This document shows, piece by piece, positions 1-8,076 of a stretch of 42,634 nucleotides of DNA. Every line of letters starts with the position of its first letter. Positions within the stretch are counted from its first letter, which is position 1. Below the pieces are notes generated by a model that saw only the letters and a list, made by a program, of their open reading frames with translations, was not told the origin of the DNA and searched no databases. This stretch comes from Egibacteraceae bacterium (GTDB lineage Bacteria; Actinomycetota; Nitriliruptoria; Euzebyales; Egibacteraceae). A program made the position numbers and the translations under genes. The stretch lies in assembly GCA_035540635.1 (NCBI GenBank), contig DATLGH010000081.1, positions 1 to 42,634 of the forward strand. Reading direction: 5' to 3'.

Positions 1-1196
1 ACCACCGGCCGCGAGTTGGTGCGTCAGATGTTTCAGGACCACCTTGACGTGCGCGCCCAGCGCGAGACCCGCGTGGAGGTCACCGACGTGCACGGCGCGA
101 CCCACGGCGCTGTGGAGGCCGGCCACGTCCGTGGGCTTCACACCGTGTTCGGTGAGGTCGACGTCGCCCGGATGGCCTACCGCCGACGCGGCCATCACAA
201 CCTGCACCCCGCCGACGCGACGTTGAACCTGCCCGCTGAGCGCCACTCCCACGGGCTGCGTCGACTCGCCGCGGTGGAGGCCGCACGCGGCTCGTTTGAC
301 GCTGCGGTCGCTGCGGTCAAGCGCGCCAGCGGCCAGACCCTGGGCAAACGCCAGGTCGAAGGGCTCGCCGCCCGCGCCGCGGCCGACTTCGACGACTTCT
401 ACGCCCACCGGCTGAGACCGGGCGCCGACCCCGATGACGTGCTGGTCATCTCGTGTGACGCCAAGGGCATCGTCATGCGCCCCGACGCGCTGCGGGCCGC
501 CACCGCCAAAGCAGCCGCCCAGACCGACACCAAGCTGGCCACGCGCCTGTCCAAAGGCGAAAAGCGCAACCGCAAACGCATGGCCACCGTGGCCAGCGTC
601 TACGAGCTGACACCGGCGCCGCGCACCCCAGCCGACGTGCTACCCGACACCGGCGACACCCGCCAGCGCGCCCCCGCGCCCACCGCCAAGAACAAGTGGC
701 TGATGGCCTCGGTGGCAGACGACGCCGCGTCAGTGGTAGGTCGGATGTTCGACGAGGCCCAACGCCGCGACCCCGGCCACACCCACAAATGGATCGCACT
801 GGTCGACGGCAACAACCACCAGATCGACCGCATCAAGATCGAAGCTGGCAAACGCGGCGTCACCGTCTCGATCGTGGTCGACTTCGTTCACGTCCTGGAG
901 TACTTGTGGGGCGCGGCCTGGTCGTTCTTCACCGAGGGCGACCCCGACGCCGAACCCTGGGTGCGCGACAAAGCCCACGCAGTCCTCTGGTTTGCGCCTG
1001 CCGATTCCTCATCAAGGACCGCATGGACATCACCGGCGCCCGCTGGAGCGTCCAGGGCGCCGAAGCCGTCCTCAAACTGCGCGCCCTGTTCAGCAACGGT
1101 GACTTCGACGCCTACTGAGACATGCACCTGGCCCGAGAACACCAACGTGTCCACCAGTCACGCTACGCCCACAGCACCATCCCACAGGCCGCATAA
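1..1196 (+). pseudogene. ISKra4-family transposase relic
   Basis: This is a decayed transposase whose start lies before the window edge. Recognisable ISKra4-type segments are [36 protein letters not shown] and [13 protein letters not shown], all in one frame up to about 990. Homology then jumps to another frame at about 996 ([13 protein letters not shown], then [19 protein letters not shown]). Family members have roughly 80 residues between these two blocks, so an internal deletion of about 240 bp with frame change is inferred. A TGA at 1116-1118 replaces the usual Trp codon, and the homologous tail MHLAREHQRVHQSRY continues to a TAA at 1194-1196. With a deletion, frameshift and stop, it cannot encode an active transposase. 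Bases 1197-1260 may hold the remaining right end of the element, but no terminal repeat was identified. Confidence 0.87.
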
Positions 1197-1260
1197 CGTC
1201 CCTCCAGGAGAGCCGCACCCTGGGATGAAATTTGGGTCGGCCAACACGGCCGGGTCTCGC

Positions 1261-1405
1261 TGACCCTCGATGAGCGCTTCAAGCATCGCCCGGCCCGAGA
1301 CACCAGTGATGTCCGAGGCAACCGAGGACAGCCAACACCCGGCGTCCTCGAGCAGGTGTAGAACGCTTCCAGTAGTCGCCGGTCGCCTCCATCACCGCGT
1401 GAGAA
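1261..1405 (-). pseudogene. IS110-family transposase relic with internal deletion
   Basis: Reading leftwards on the minus strand, HAVMEATGDYWK matches the N-terminal region of IS110-type transposases. One frame over, LLEDAGCWLSSVASDI and GVSGRAMLEALIEG match a segment that normally lies about 70 residues downstream. The two pieces are fused with a frameshift near 1365, so most of the DEDD-like catalytic domain is gone. The fragment stops at about 1261 where the ISKra4 relic ends, so two dead elements abut. Bases 1406-1497 carry no recognisable transposase sequence; they hold the CTCAC palindrome described separately and the upstream region of the next gene. Confidence 0.8.
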
Positions 1406-1410
1406 ACCGA

Positions 1411-1423
1411 CTCACACCGTGAG
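1411..1423. promoter_or_regulatory. Palindromic operator candidate upstream of STAND ATPase gene
   Basis: The dyad CTCAC-ACC-GTGAG has perfect 5-bp arms. Its exact reverse complement, CTCAC-GGT-GTGAG, occurs at 4745-4757 in front of the methyltransferase gene. A looser dyad, TCAC-CGC-GTGAG, lies just left of it at 1392-1403, partly inside the IS110 relic. Having the same site before both genes suggests one DNA-binding regulator, perhaps the ATPase itself. Confidence 0.45.
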
Positions 1424-1497
1424 CGCGCCAGAGCCAGGCCTGCGGCCTGACACCCGTTCTGCTGGAACGTCCCTGCCCGATCGGTCAGACTTCGACC

Positions 1498-4400
1498 GTG
1501 GGCACGGCGCCGAGGTTGGCGGGGCGCGAGCGGACGCTCGCCCAGCTCGATGACGTGCTGCAACGGGCGCGGGACGGACTCGGGGAGCTCGTCGTCGTCG
1601 CCGGGGAGGCCGGCATCGGCAAGTCGTGGCTGGCTGGACGCGCCGCCGACTGCGCCCGCGGCCACGGCTTCGACGTCGTGTGGACCTCGTGCCACGCCGG
1701 CACGGCACCCGCCTTCTGGCCCTGGCGCCAGCTCATGCGCGGCCTTCCGGCCGGGGCCCGGGACGCCACCGCGATCGCGCGCCTGACACCGACGGTGGAG
1801 GCGGGCCGGGGACCGACGGTCGATGACCCCGAAGCAGCCAGGCTGGAGCTGTTCGACGCCGTTGCGGACGCCGTCCGAGCGGCCTGCGTCCTCCGGCCCC
1901 TGCTCATGGTGATCGAGGACATCCACTGGGCGGATCTGGCGTCGCTGCGGCTGCTGGCCTTCCTGGCCCCGGCCCTCCGCGGGCTACCGGCGGCGCTGCT
2001 GGTGACCGTGCGCTCCGAGGAGGCGGGGACGGACGCGGCCTTGGGCGAGGCGGTGGCTGACCTTGCGCGCCACGGGACCCGCTGCGACCTCGACGGGCTG
2101 ACCGTCCCAGAGATCGCCCAGCTTGCGCGGGAGACGGTCGGGCCCGAGCTCCCCGAACGGGTGGCGGCGGCACTGCAGCGTCACACCGCCGGCAACCCAC
2201 TGTTTGTCCGGGAGTTCTTGAGGCTCCTCCACGCACGGGGGGAGCTCGCCGGGTTCGACGGGCAGGAGGTGGGCGAGCTGCCACCCGGCGTCCGTGACGT
2301 GCTGCGCCAGCGCCTGCAGCATCTGCCCGCCGACACGCTGGACCTCCTGGAAGTCGCCGCCACGGTCGGCGAGACGTTCGGCCTGGACGTCGTCCAGCAG
2401 ACGACCGGCCTGCAGGCGCGCGAGCTGATCGATCGACTGGACCCTGCAAGGCGCGCGAACCTGATCGGGGAGGTCGCCGTCGGCCGGTACGCGTTCGGGC
2501 ACGCGCTCGTCCGCGCGGCGCTGCTGGACCGGGCGGGGATGGCCGGCCGTCTGCGCCTCCACGAGCGTGTCGGTGAGGCGCTCGAAGCCATGCTGGAGGG
2601 GGGCGCAACGGTGGAGCTGTCCGCCTTGGCGCACCACTGGCTCGCCGCCGCGGTCGCGGGACACGCCCAGCGCGCCGTGCGCTATGCCGTCCTGGCCGCC
2701 GACCAGGCCCTCGAGCTGCTCGCCTACGAGCAGGCCGCGCGGCTGTACGAGCGCGCCCTGCAGGCCCTGGCGCTCGATCCGACTGCGGGTGACCGCACCG
2801 AGCTGCTGCTCGCCTTCGGGGAGGCGCTGGCCGCGGCCGGGGATCCGACGCGTGCGAGAGCGGTGCTCCTGGATGCGGCAGGGCGCGCGCGCGACCAGGA
2901 TCGGCCCGAGCAGCTCGCGCGCGCCGCCCTTGGCCTGGCCGGGGGTGCCGGGGGCTTCGAGGTTCACCTGTTCGACGACGAGCAGATCGAGCTGCTGCGC
3001 GACGCGCTCGACCGGCTCGACCCGACGGCCGCGTCCCTGCGTGCCCGGCTGCTCGCGCGGCTGTCCGTCGCCCTGTCCTATACCGAGCCGATCCCCGTCC
3101 GGGTCGGGCTCGCCGAGGCCGCCGTCCGGCTGGCACGCGGCGCCGGGGACGAGCACGGGCTCGCGTACGCCCTCGCCGCGCACTGCGACGCGATCGCGGG
3201 CCCGCACGACAGCGAGACACGGCAGTCGGAGGCCGACGAGATCATCGCCCTGGCCACCTCGCTCGGCGACCGGCGCCTGGAGCTCCTCGGGCGACGTCTC
3301 CGGCTCGTCGCGCTCCTCGAGACGGGCGACGTGGCCGGCTCAGACGAGGAGATCGAGGCCTACGCGCGGACGGCGGGGACGTTGCGCCAGCCGCTCTACC
3401 AGTGGTACGTGCCGCTGTGGCGCGGCATGCGCTGCGCCGTGCGCGGAGACCTCGCCGACGCCGATCGCCACCTCGCCGAGGCACGGGCCGTCGGCCGGTC
3501 CGCCGGCAGCTTCAACGCGCACGTGCTCGGGCTCGTCCTGTCCTGGTTCCTCCACACGGAACGAGGACAGGCCGAGCAGGCCGCCGAGGATCTGGCCGAG
3601 ACCGCTCGTCTGATCCCCCCCGACATCGGCGCCGCCTGGTGGAACGTCCACGCGATGCGCTGCGCGCAGCTCGGGCAGATGGCGGAGGCGCGCCGGCACA
3701 TCGACCGGGCAGCCGACGTACTCGCTGACACCCCGCTCGACTCCGAGTGGATGTCCACCAGCGTCGTCTTCTGCGACGTGCTGCTCATGCTCGGCGGCCA
3801 CCCGGCCGCCCCGACCGCGTACGAGCAGCTGCTCCCGTACCGACGGCGACACGCCGTGGACGGCATCGGCGCCATGCTGTACGGGTCGGTGGAGCGCCAG
3901 CTCGGCGTCCTCGCGGCCCTGCAGGGCCACCAGGACGCAGCCCGGAGGCACTTCACGGCGGCGCTGGCCGCCAACGAACCCGTGGGCGCGCTGCTGGTGG
4001 CGCGCACCCACCTGGACGCCGCGCGGGTACTGCGTGACCCAGACCACCTCCAAGCCGCCCACGCCGCCTACGGATCCCTCGGGCTGCTGCACCGCGTCGG
4101 CCGCCTCGCCGAGGAAGTGGCACCACCGGGACCGACGGACGCTGTCGACACCGGACCGCCAGGCGGCAACACGCTGCGGCGCGACGGCGGCCTGTGGCGG
4201 CTGACGTTCGACGGGAAGACCGTGCACGTCCCCGACCGCAAGGGCCTGCACGACTTGGCGCGCCTGCTCGCCGAGCCGGGCCGTGAGTTCCACGTCCTGG
4301 ACCTCGCCGTGCCGGGCAGCGGCTCCGGCCCGGTGCCGGAGGCGGGCATGGGCGCGCCGGGCGACCTTGGACCCGCCCTGGACGCGACGGCGCGTGCCGC

Positions 4401-4722
4401 CTACCGCCGGCGCCTGTCCGAGCTGGAGGACGAGCTCGCCGAGGCGGAGGCCGCCGGGGACGGCGTCCGCGCGGAGCGGGCACGAGCCGAACACGACCTC
4501 CTGGTCGATCAGCTGGCCGGCGCCTACGGACTGGCCGGACGACCGCGGCGCACCGGTGACCCGGCAGAGCGGGCGCGCAGCACCGTGACCCGGCGCATCC
4601 GCGACGCGATCACGGCCGTCGAGCGGGTCCATCCGAAGCTGGGGCGCCACCTGCGCAGCGCCGTGCGGACGGGCACGTTCTGCCGCTACGAGCCGGAGCG
4701 GCCCACGGTCTGGCAGCTGTAG
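1498..4722 (+). CDS. Large STAND/LuxR-type AAA ATPase with TPR-like region and C-terminal module
   Basis: The product is a 1074-residue signalling ATPase. Residues about 5-180 form an AAA_16/STAND P-loop domain, with Walker A GEAGIGKS at 36-43, Walker B-like LLMVIEDIHWAD at 135-146 and a TVRSEE sensor-like strand at 170-175. Residues about 220-890 are an Ala/Leu-rich helical region like the TPR arrays of LuxR/MalT-like regulators. No C-terminal LuxR helix-turn-helix is visible. Instead residues about 895-1074 form a beta-rich segment (WRLTFDGKTVHVPDRKG), a charged coiled coil, and a basic end (VTRRIRDAITAVERVHPKLG, then VRTGTFC). That module recurs in large actinobacterial ATPases, but I do not know its function. 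The start is GTG; no Shine-Dalgarno is visible, and a CAGACT box lies 6 nt before it. The relic junction nearby could have altered the 5' end. The neighbours suggest it regulates the downstream methyltransferase cluster (inference). Confidence 0.85.
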   Translation: MGTAPRLAGRERTLAQLDDVLQRARDGLGELVVVAGEAGIGKSWLAGRAADCARGHGFDVVWTSCHAGTAPAFWPWRQLMRGLPAGARDATAIARLTPTVEAGRGPTVDDPEAARLELFDAVADAVRAACVLRPLLMVIEDIHWADLASLRLLAFLAPALRGLPAALLVTVRSEEAGTDAALGEAVADLARHGTRCDLDGLTVPEIAQLARETVGPELPERVAAALQRHTAGNPLFVREFLRLLHARGELAGFDGQEVGELPPGVRDVLRQRLQHLPADTLDLLEVAATVGETFGLDVVQQTTGLQARELIDRLDPARRANLIGEVAVGRYAFGHALVRAALLDRAGMAGRLRLHERVGEALEAMLEGGATVELSALAHHWLAAAVAGHAQRAVRYAVLAADQALELLAYEQAARLYERALQALALDPTAGDRTELLLAFGEALAAAGDPTRARAVLLDAAGRARDQDRPEQLARAALGLAGGAGGFEVHLFDDEQIELLRDALDRLDPTAASLRARLLARLSVALSYTEPIPVRVGLAEAAVRLARGAGDEHGLAYALAAHCDAIAGPHDSETRQSEADEIIALATSLGDRRLELLGRRLRLVALLETGDVAGSDEEIEAYARTAGTLRQPLYQWYVPLWRGMRCAVRGDLADADRHLAEARAVGRSAGSFNAHVLGLVLSWFLHTERGQAEQAAEDLAETARLIPPDIGAAWWNVHAMRCAQLGQMAEARRHIDRAADVLADTPLDSEWMSTSVVFCDVLLMLGGHPAAPTAYEQLLPYRRRHAVDGIGAMLYGSVERQLGVLAALQGHQDAARRHFTAALAANEPVGALLVARTHLDAARVLRDPDHLQAAHAAYGSLGLLHRVGRLAEEVAPPGPTDAVDTGPPGGNTLRRDGGLWRLTFDGKTVHVPDRKGLHDLARLLAEPGREFHVLDLAVPGSGSGPVPEAGMGAPGDLGPALDATARAAYRRRLSELEDELAEAEAAGDGVRAERARAEHDLLVDQLAGAYGLAGRPRRTGDPAERARSTVTRRIRDAITAVERVHPKLGRHLRSAVRTGTFCRYEPERPTVWQL

Positions 4723-4744
4723 CGACCCGCCTCATCACGGCCTC

Positions 4745-4757
4745 CTCACGGTGTGAG
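4745..4757. promoter_or_regulatory. Palindromic operator candidate upstream of methyltransferase gene
   Basis: CTCAC-GGT-GTGAG is the reverse complement of the site at 1411-1423. Extra half-sites flank it (CTCATCACGG at 4731-4740 and TCTCACG at 4764-4770), so the 40 bp in front of the gene look like a cluster of related half-sites. It sits about 50 bp before the start codon, consistent with control of the 4807-7374 genes. Confidence 0.45.
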
Positions 4758-4806
4758 CCGCCATCTCACGCCCTGGGTGCACACAGCCCAACCCGAGGAG
4801 GTAGCG

Positions 4807-5928
4807 ATGACCACCACGCCCGTCCCCCCGCAGGTCGCCCCGTTTCCCGAACCGCACGAGGAGGCGGTCGCGCTGGCGGAGCGGCTGTTCGGCGCCAGCA
4901 TCGGCGCGTTCGAGCTCGTCACCGTCCAGCTCGGCGTCGACCTGGGCCTGTACGCCTGGCTCGCCCAGCATCCCGACGCCCGGGCGGCGGATCTGGCGGG
5001 CGCCGCCGGCGTCCACGAACGCTACGCGCGCGAGTGGCTGGAGCAGCAAGCAGCCGCCGGGATCGTCTCGGTCGACGACCCGTCCGCGTCGCCGGAGGCC
5101 CGCCGCTACCGCCTGCCGGCAGGCCACGCCGAGGCGCTGCTGGACGAGGAGAGCCTCGCCTACATCGCCCCGCTCGCGCGTTTCCTCGTCGCGCTGCCCC
5201 CGCTCCTGCCGGACCTCGAACAGGCCTACCGGTCCGGGACCGGACTGGCCTTCGGGGACTTCGGGGAGCACGTCCGCATCGGCCAGGCCGGGTTCAACCG
5301 GCCGTCCTTCACCCACCTGCTCACCTCCACCTGGCTGCCCGACGGCGTCCCCGACGTGCACCAGCGGCTGGAGGCGGCACCGCCCGCCCGGGTGCTCGAC
5401 GTGGCCTGCGGCGCGGGGTGGTCCTCGATCGCGCTCGCTCGTGGCTACCCGACCATCCACGTGGACGGCATCGACCTCGACGCTCCCGCCATCGAGCAGG
5501 CCCGCGCGACCGCGTCGGCGCTGGGACTGGAGGAGCGGGTCGAGTTCGACACGCGCGATGCCGCCGATCCACCCGGCGACCGCTACGAGGTCGCCTTCGT
5601 CTTCGAGGCGCTGCACGACCTGCCGCACCCCGTCGAGACGCTGCGCGCGATCCGCGAGGTGCTCGCCGACGACGGCTGCGTCATCGTGATGGACGAGAGG
5701 GTCGGCGACGAGTTCGCCGCGCCCGCCGACGACTTCGAGCGGTTCCTGTACGCCGCCAGCGTCCTGCACTGCCTCCCGGTGGGCATGTCCCGCCAGCCCT
5801 CCGCCGCGACCGGCACGCTCCTGCGACCCGCGACCCTGCGCGCCTACGGCAACCAAGCAGGGTTCTCCACCACCGAGATCCTGCCGATCGACCACGACTT
5901 CTTCCGCTTCTACCGTCTCCTCCCGTGA
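4807..5928 (+). CDS. Class I SAM-dependent methyltransferase with N-terminal winged-helix region
   Basis: The product is 373 residues. The ATG at 4807 is chosen over an upstream in-frame GTG at 4753 because GAGGAGGT lies 5 nt before it. Residues about 20-95 resemble the winged-helix dimerisation region of O-methyltransferase-like enzymes (VQLGVDLGLYAWL, then GVHERYAREWLEQQAAAGIV). SAM-binding motif I, VLDVACGAGWSSIALA, is at about 196-211, followed by an acidic strand end (GIDLDAPAIEQARA) and a motif IV-like FVFEALHDLPHPVETLRAIR. The substrate cannot be told from sequence. The gene is the first of a three-gene set with an NTF2-like protein and an LLM oxidoreductase, so a role in modifying a small molecule is plausible (inference). 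The length is normal for this two-domain type. Confidence 0.87.
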   Translation: MTTTPVPPQVAPFPEPHEEAVALAERLFGASIGAFELVTVQLGVDLGLYAWLAQHPDARAADLAGAAGVHERYAREWLEQQAAAGIVSVDDPSASPEARRYRLPAGHAEALLDEESLAYIAPLARFLVALPPLLPDLEQAYRSGTGLAFGDFGEHVRIGQAGFNRPSFTHLLTSTWLPDGVPDVHQRLEAAPPARVLDVACGAGWSSIALARGYPTIHVDGIDLDAPAIEQARATASALGLEERVEFDTRDAADPPGDRYEVAFVFEALHDLPHPVETLRAIREVLADDGCVIVMDERVGDEFAAPADDFERFLYAASVLHCLPVGMSRQPSAATGTLLRPATLRAYGNQAGFSTTEILPIDHDFFRFYRLLP

Positions 5929-5974
5929 CCTGCGTCGCGCGGACCGGCAACCCGTCAACGAGAAAGGAAACGCT

Positions 5975-6385
5975 ATGAGCACCATCGCCCAGAGCACGCA
6001 ATCGACCGCCGAGCGGTACAGCGAGGCATTGAAGCACCGGGACGCCGCGGCACTGCGTGACGTCTACCACGACGACGCAACCGTGGACTGCAACGTCCCG
6101 CAGTGGCGGTTCGAGCTGGAGGGCGCCGACGCCATCAGCACGCACCTCGGCGACGAGCTCGCCGGCGTCGACGCGGTCACCGACGTCCAGGTCCGGTCCT
6201 TCGACCCGTCCGACTGGCAGGCCTTCGAGGTCGAGGTCAGCCTGACCCGGGACGGACAGCAGCGCATGTACCGCGAGCTCGAGCTCGTGCGGATCGTGGA
6301 CGGACGCATCGCCGAGCACATCGCCTACTGCACCGGCGAGTGGGACGCCGACACGATCCGCAAGCACCGCGCACAGAGCGGCTGA
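5975..6385 (+). CDS. NTF2/SnoaL-like small protein
   Basis: The product is 136 residues. The ATG is preceded by a good ribosome site (GAAAGGAA). The N-terminal pattern AERYSEALKHRDAAALRDVYHDDATVD is typical of the NTF2-like/SnoaL fold: a long helix, then the first strand of a cone-shaped cavity. Later strands run VEVSLTRDGQQRMYRELELV and VDGRIAEHIAYCTGEWD. Members include polyketide cyclases, isomerases, hydrolases and non-catalytic ligand carriers, so the fold does not fix the reaction. The gap to the methyltransferase gene is 46 bp and the strand is the same, so co-transcription is likely. A strong hairpin follows at 6401-6438. Confidence 0.83.
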   Translation: MSTIAQSTQSTAERYSEALKHRDAAALRDVYHDDATVDCNVPQWRFELEGADAISTHLGDELAGVDAVTDVQVRSFDPSDWQAFEVEVSLTRDGQQRMYRELELVRIVDGRIAEHIAYCTGEWDADTIRKHRAQSG

Positions 6386-6400
6386 CGAGGGATCTGCATT

Positions 6401-6438
6401 CGTCTGGGGCCCGAGCGGCATGCTCTGGGCCCCAGACG
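6401..6438 (+). terminator. Strong GC-rich hairpin between NTF2-like and LLM genes
   Basis: Arms CGTCTGGGGCCC (6401-6412) and GGGCCCCAGACG (6427-6438) are perfectly complementary over 12 bp. Inside, GAGC/GCTC adds 4 bp around a GGCAT loop, with one bulged T. It starts 15 bp after a stop codon, as a terminator would, but no T-run follows. It may be a U-less terminator, an mRNA 3'-end stabiliser or a partial terminator that lowers expression of the next gene. Confidence 0.5.
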
Positions 6439-6471
6439 CGCCGGACGGCCGGACGAGGGGAGGCATTGGGG

Positions 6472-7374
6472 ATGGCGACGGAAGCGGTGAGGTTCGGCAT
6501 TCAGGTCCCGCAGGACGCACCGTTCGACGAGCTGCGGGAGCGCTGGCGGATGTGCGAGCAGCTGGGGTTCGACGTCATCCACGTCGCCGACCACATGGGC
6601 GACCCCCGCGACCTGCACGGGGTATGGCACGACGGCTGGACGACGCTGACCGCCATGGCGACGTCCACGACGCGGATCCGGGTCGGGATCCTGGCCAGCA
6701 ACCCGATCCTGCACCACCCCGCGGTCCTCGCCAAGGCGGCGTCCAGCGTTGACGTGCTTTCCGGCGGACGGCTCGAGCTGGGTCTGGGCTGCGGCATCGC
6801 CGCCTTCGACCACGCCGCCACCGGCACCCCCTACTGGGGAGCGCGTGAGCGGGTGCAGCGCTTCTCCGAGTTCGTCGAGGTGGTGGATCGCTGGCTTCGC
6901 GCCGGCGACGAACCCGTTCGCCACTGCGGACAGCACTACCGCAGCGACGGCGTCCCCGTGGTGCCCGCCCCCGTCCAGCAACCGCGGCCGACGATCATCA
7001 TCGCCGGCCAGTCACCCACGGTGCTGCGCACCGCCGCCCGCCACGGCGACGTGTGGAACACCCACGGCCCGTTCGGTGCGGACCTGGACGAGATCGCCGC
7101 ACGCACCCGACAGCAGAACAGCGCGCTCGATCAGCTCTGCGAGTCGGCGGGGCGGGACCCGTCCAGCCTGCGCAGGTCACTGCTGCTGATCGAGTCGCGC
7201 CTCGCTCCGACAAGCGGGCTCGATGCCTGGGCCAACTCGGACTGGTTCGAACGGATCGTGACGCGCTTCGTGGAGACAGGCATCCGCGAGTTCATCGCCT
7301 TCTGGCCGCAACCGCATCACATGGAGCACTTCGAGCACGCGGCGGGCCTCCTTCCGGAACTGCGCGCCGGGTAG
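6472..7374 (+). CDS. LLM-class (probably F420-dependent) oxidoreductase
   Basis: The product is 300 residues. The ATG at 6472 is chosen because GAGGGGAGG lies about 8 nt upstream and homology begins at once (VRFGIQVPQDAPFDELRE). The fold is a luciferase-like TIM barrel: WRMCEQLGFDVIHVADHMGD, then TTRIRVGILASNPILHHPAV, then the signature LSGGRLELGLGCG at about 92-104, and QQPRPTIIIAGQSPTVLRTA near 165-185. In actinobacteria most proteins of this class use reduced F420, but FMN-dependent members exist and the cofactor cannot be proved here. It lies on the same strand as the methyltransferase and NTF2-like genes, separated from them by a strong hairpin. Its substrate is unknown. Confidence 0.88.
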   Translation: MATEAVRFGIQVPQDAPFDELRERWRMCEQLGFDVIHVADHMGDPRDLHGVWHDGWTTLTAMATSTTRIRVGILASNPILHHPAVLAKAASSVDVLSGGRLELGLGCGIAAFDHAATGTPYWGARERVQRFSEFVEVVDRWLRAGDEPVRHCGQHYRSDGVPVVPAPVQQPRPTIIIAGQSPTVLRTAARHGDVWNTHGPFGADLDEIAARTRQQNSALDQLCESAGRDPSSLRRSLLLIESRLAPTSGLDAWANSDWFERIVTRFVETGIREFIAFWPQPHHMEHFEHAAGLLPELRAG

Positions 7375-7378
7375 GCAT

Positions 7379-7449
7379 CCGCGCGGAACAGCGGCGGCTC
7401 GCTGGATCGAGGATGCGCCCACTGGCGGTGGCATACCCGTTCCGCGCGG
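7379..7449. repeat. Perfect 11-bp inverted repeat after LLM gene
   Basis: CCGCGCGGAAC at 7379-7389 and GTTCCGCGCGG at 7439-7449 are exact inverted copies separated by 49 bp, starting 4 bp after the LLM stop codon. It could be a large-loop 3' hairpin or the ends of a very small lost insertion. No open frame or target duplication is evident within it. Confidence 0.4.
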
Positions 7450-7559
7450 CGCTCAGCGCAGCAGGCGGTGCTCCATGGCGAACAGTGCGGCCGCCGCCAA
7501 GGCCGGCGACGCCGTCAGCTAGCCGCTGGAGCCCGTCCCGGTAGCCGGGTTGCTCACTG

Positions 7560-7772
7560 TGAACGATGACCGTCCCCTCCGTGCGCAGGCGCAGGTCGCC
7601 GTGCCGCTCGGTTTCGCAGAGCCGGCGGTCCGGGTCCACCTCGTCGTCGAAACGGCGCATCAACGCGTTCGCGGGCGCGCCGTGTTCTCTTCGTCCGATC
7701 GCTCGTGCGTGCCCAGCTCGCATGTGCAGCCAAGCGGAAGCGAAGGGATCGCTGCTCAGGTGTCAATTCCAT
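7560..7772 (-). pseudogene. Frameshifted relic of a small conserved actinobacterial protein
   Basis: Starting from an ATG at 7770-7772, the minus strand reads MELTPEQRSLRFRLAAHASW and ARTSDRTKRTRRARE. Near 7665 the homology moves to another frame: ALMRRFDDEVDPDRRLCETE, then RHGDLRLRTE. Together these follow the pattern of a short actinobacterial family of unknown function (roughly TPEQRSLRARLAAH, then RFEREVDPDGTLPPAERARR). A single-base indel inside the coding region and loss of the usual C-terminal block show it is broken. Function is unknown even for intact members. Confidence 0.6.
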
Positions 7773-8047
7773 GCCTCACGTCCCAAACATCGACGGACTT
7801 GCTTCCCGCAGGTAGTTGCTTGGCCCGTCCACGTACTTGTGACCCCGACGAGGCCGACTACTACCTGCCCGACGAGCGAGCCGACGAGCGGGCGGAGCGG
7901 CGGTGTTGTCGGCGCCGGGGTCATCGTGGTGGGGCAGCGGCGCCGAAGCGCTCGAGCTGAGCGGCGAGGTGGAGAGGCCGAATTCGTCCTGCTGTACGCC
8001 AAAGGGGCGCGGCCGGCGGCCGACGGAAAGGAAACACTGGTGCCGCG
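7773..8047. other. Intergenic stretch without recognisable gene
   Basis: Between the frameshifted relic and the promoter at 8048 there are only short overlapping frames on both strands with no recognisable domain, ribosome site or codon pattern. It reads like decayed accessory DNA. Confidence 0.5.
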
Positions 8048-8076
8048 TTGACACCGTATATGGTGCTCGCTATGAT
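8048..8076 (+). promoter_or_regulatory. Near-consensus sigma-70 promoter (TTGACA-N17-TATGAT)
   Basis: The -35 TTGACA is at 8048-8053, followed by a 17-bp spacer and the -10 TATGAT at 8071-8076. This is close to the textbook housekeeping promoter and is rare in such GC-rich DNA. It would start RNA at about 8083, so the ATG codons inside the -10 could not serve as the start of the following TPR gene. Confidence 0.65.

Noticed and set aside
7550-8051. Overlapping plus-strand frames of 136-161 codons between the LLM and TPR genes
   Set aside because: Codon pattern and motifs favour a broken minus-strand gene at 7560-7772, and the rest shows no domain or ribosome site.
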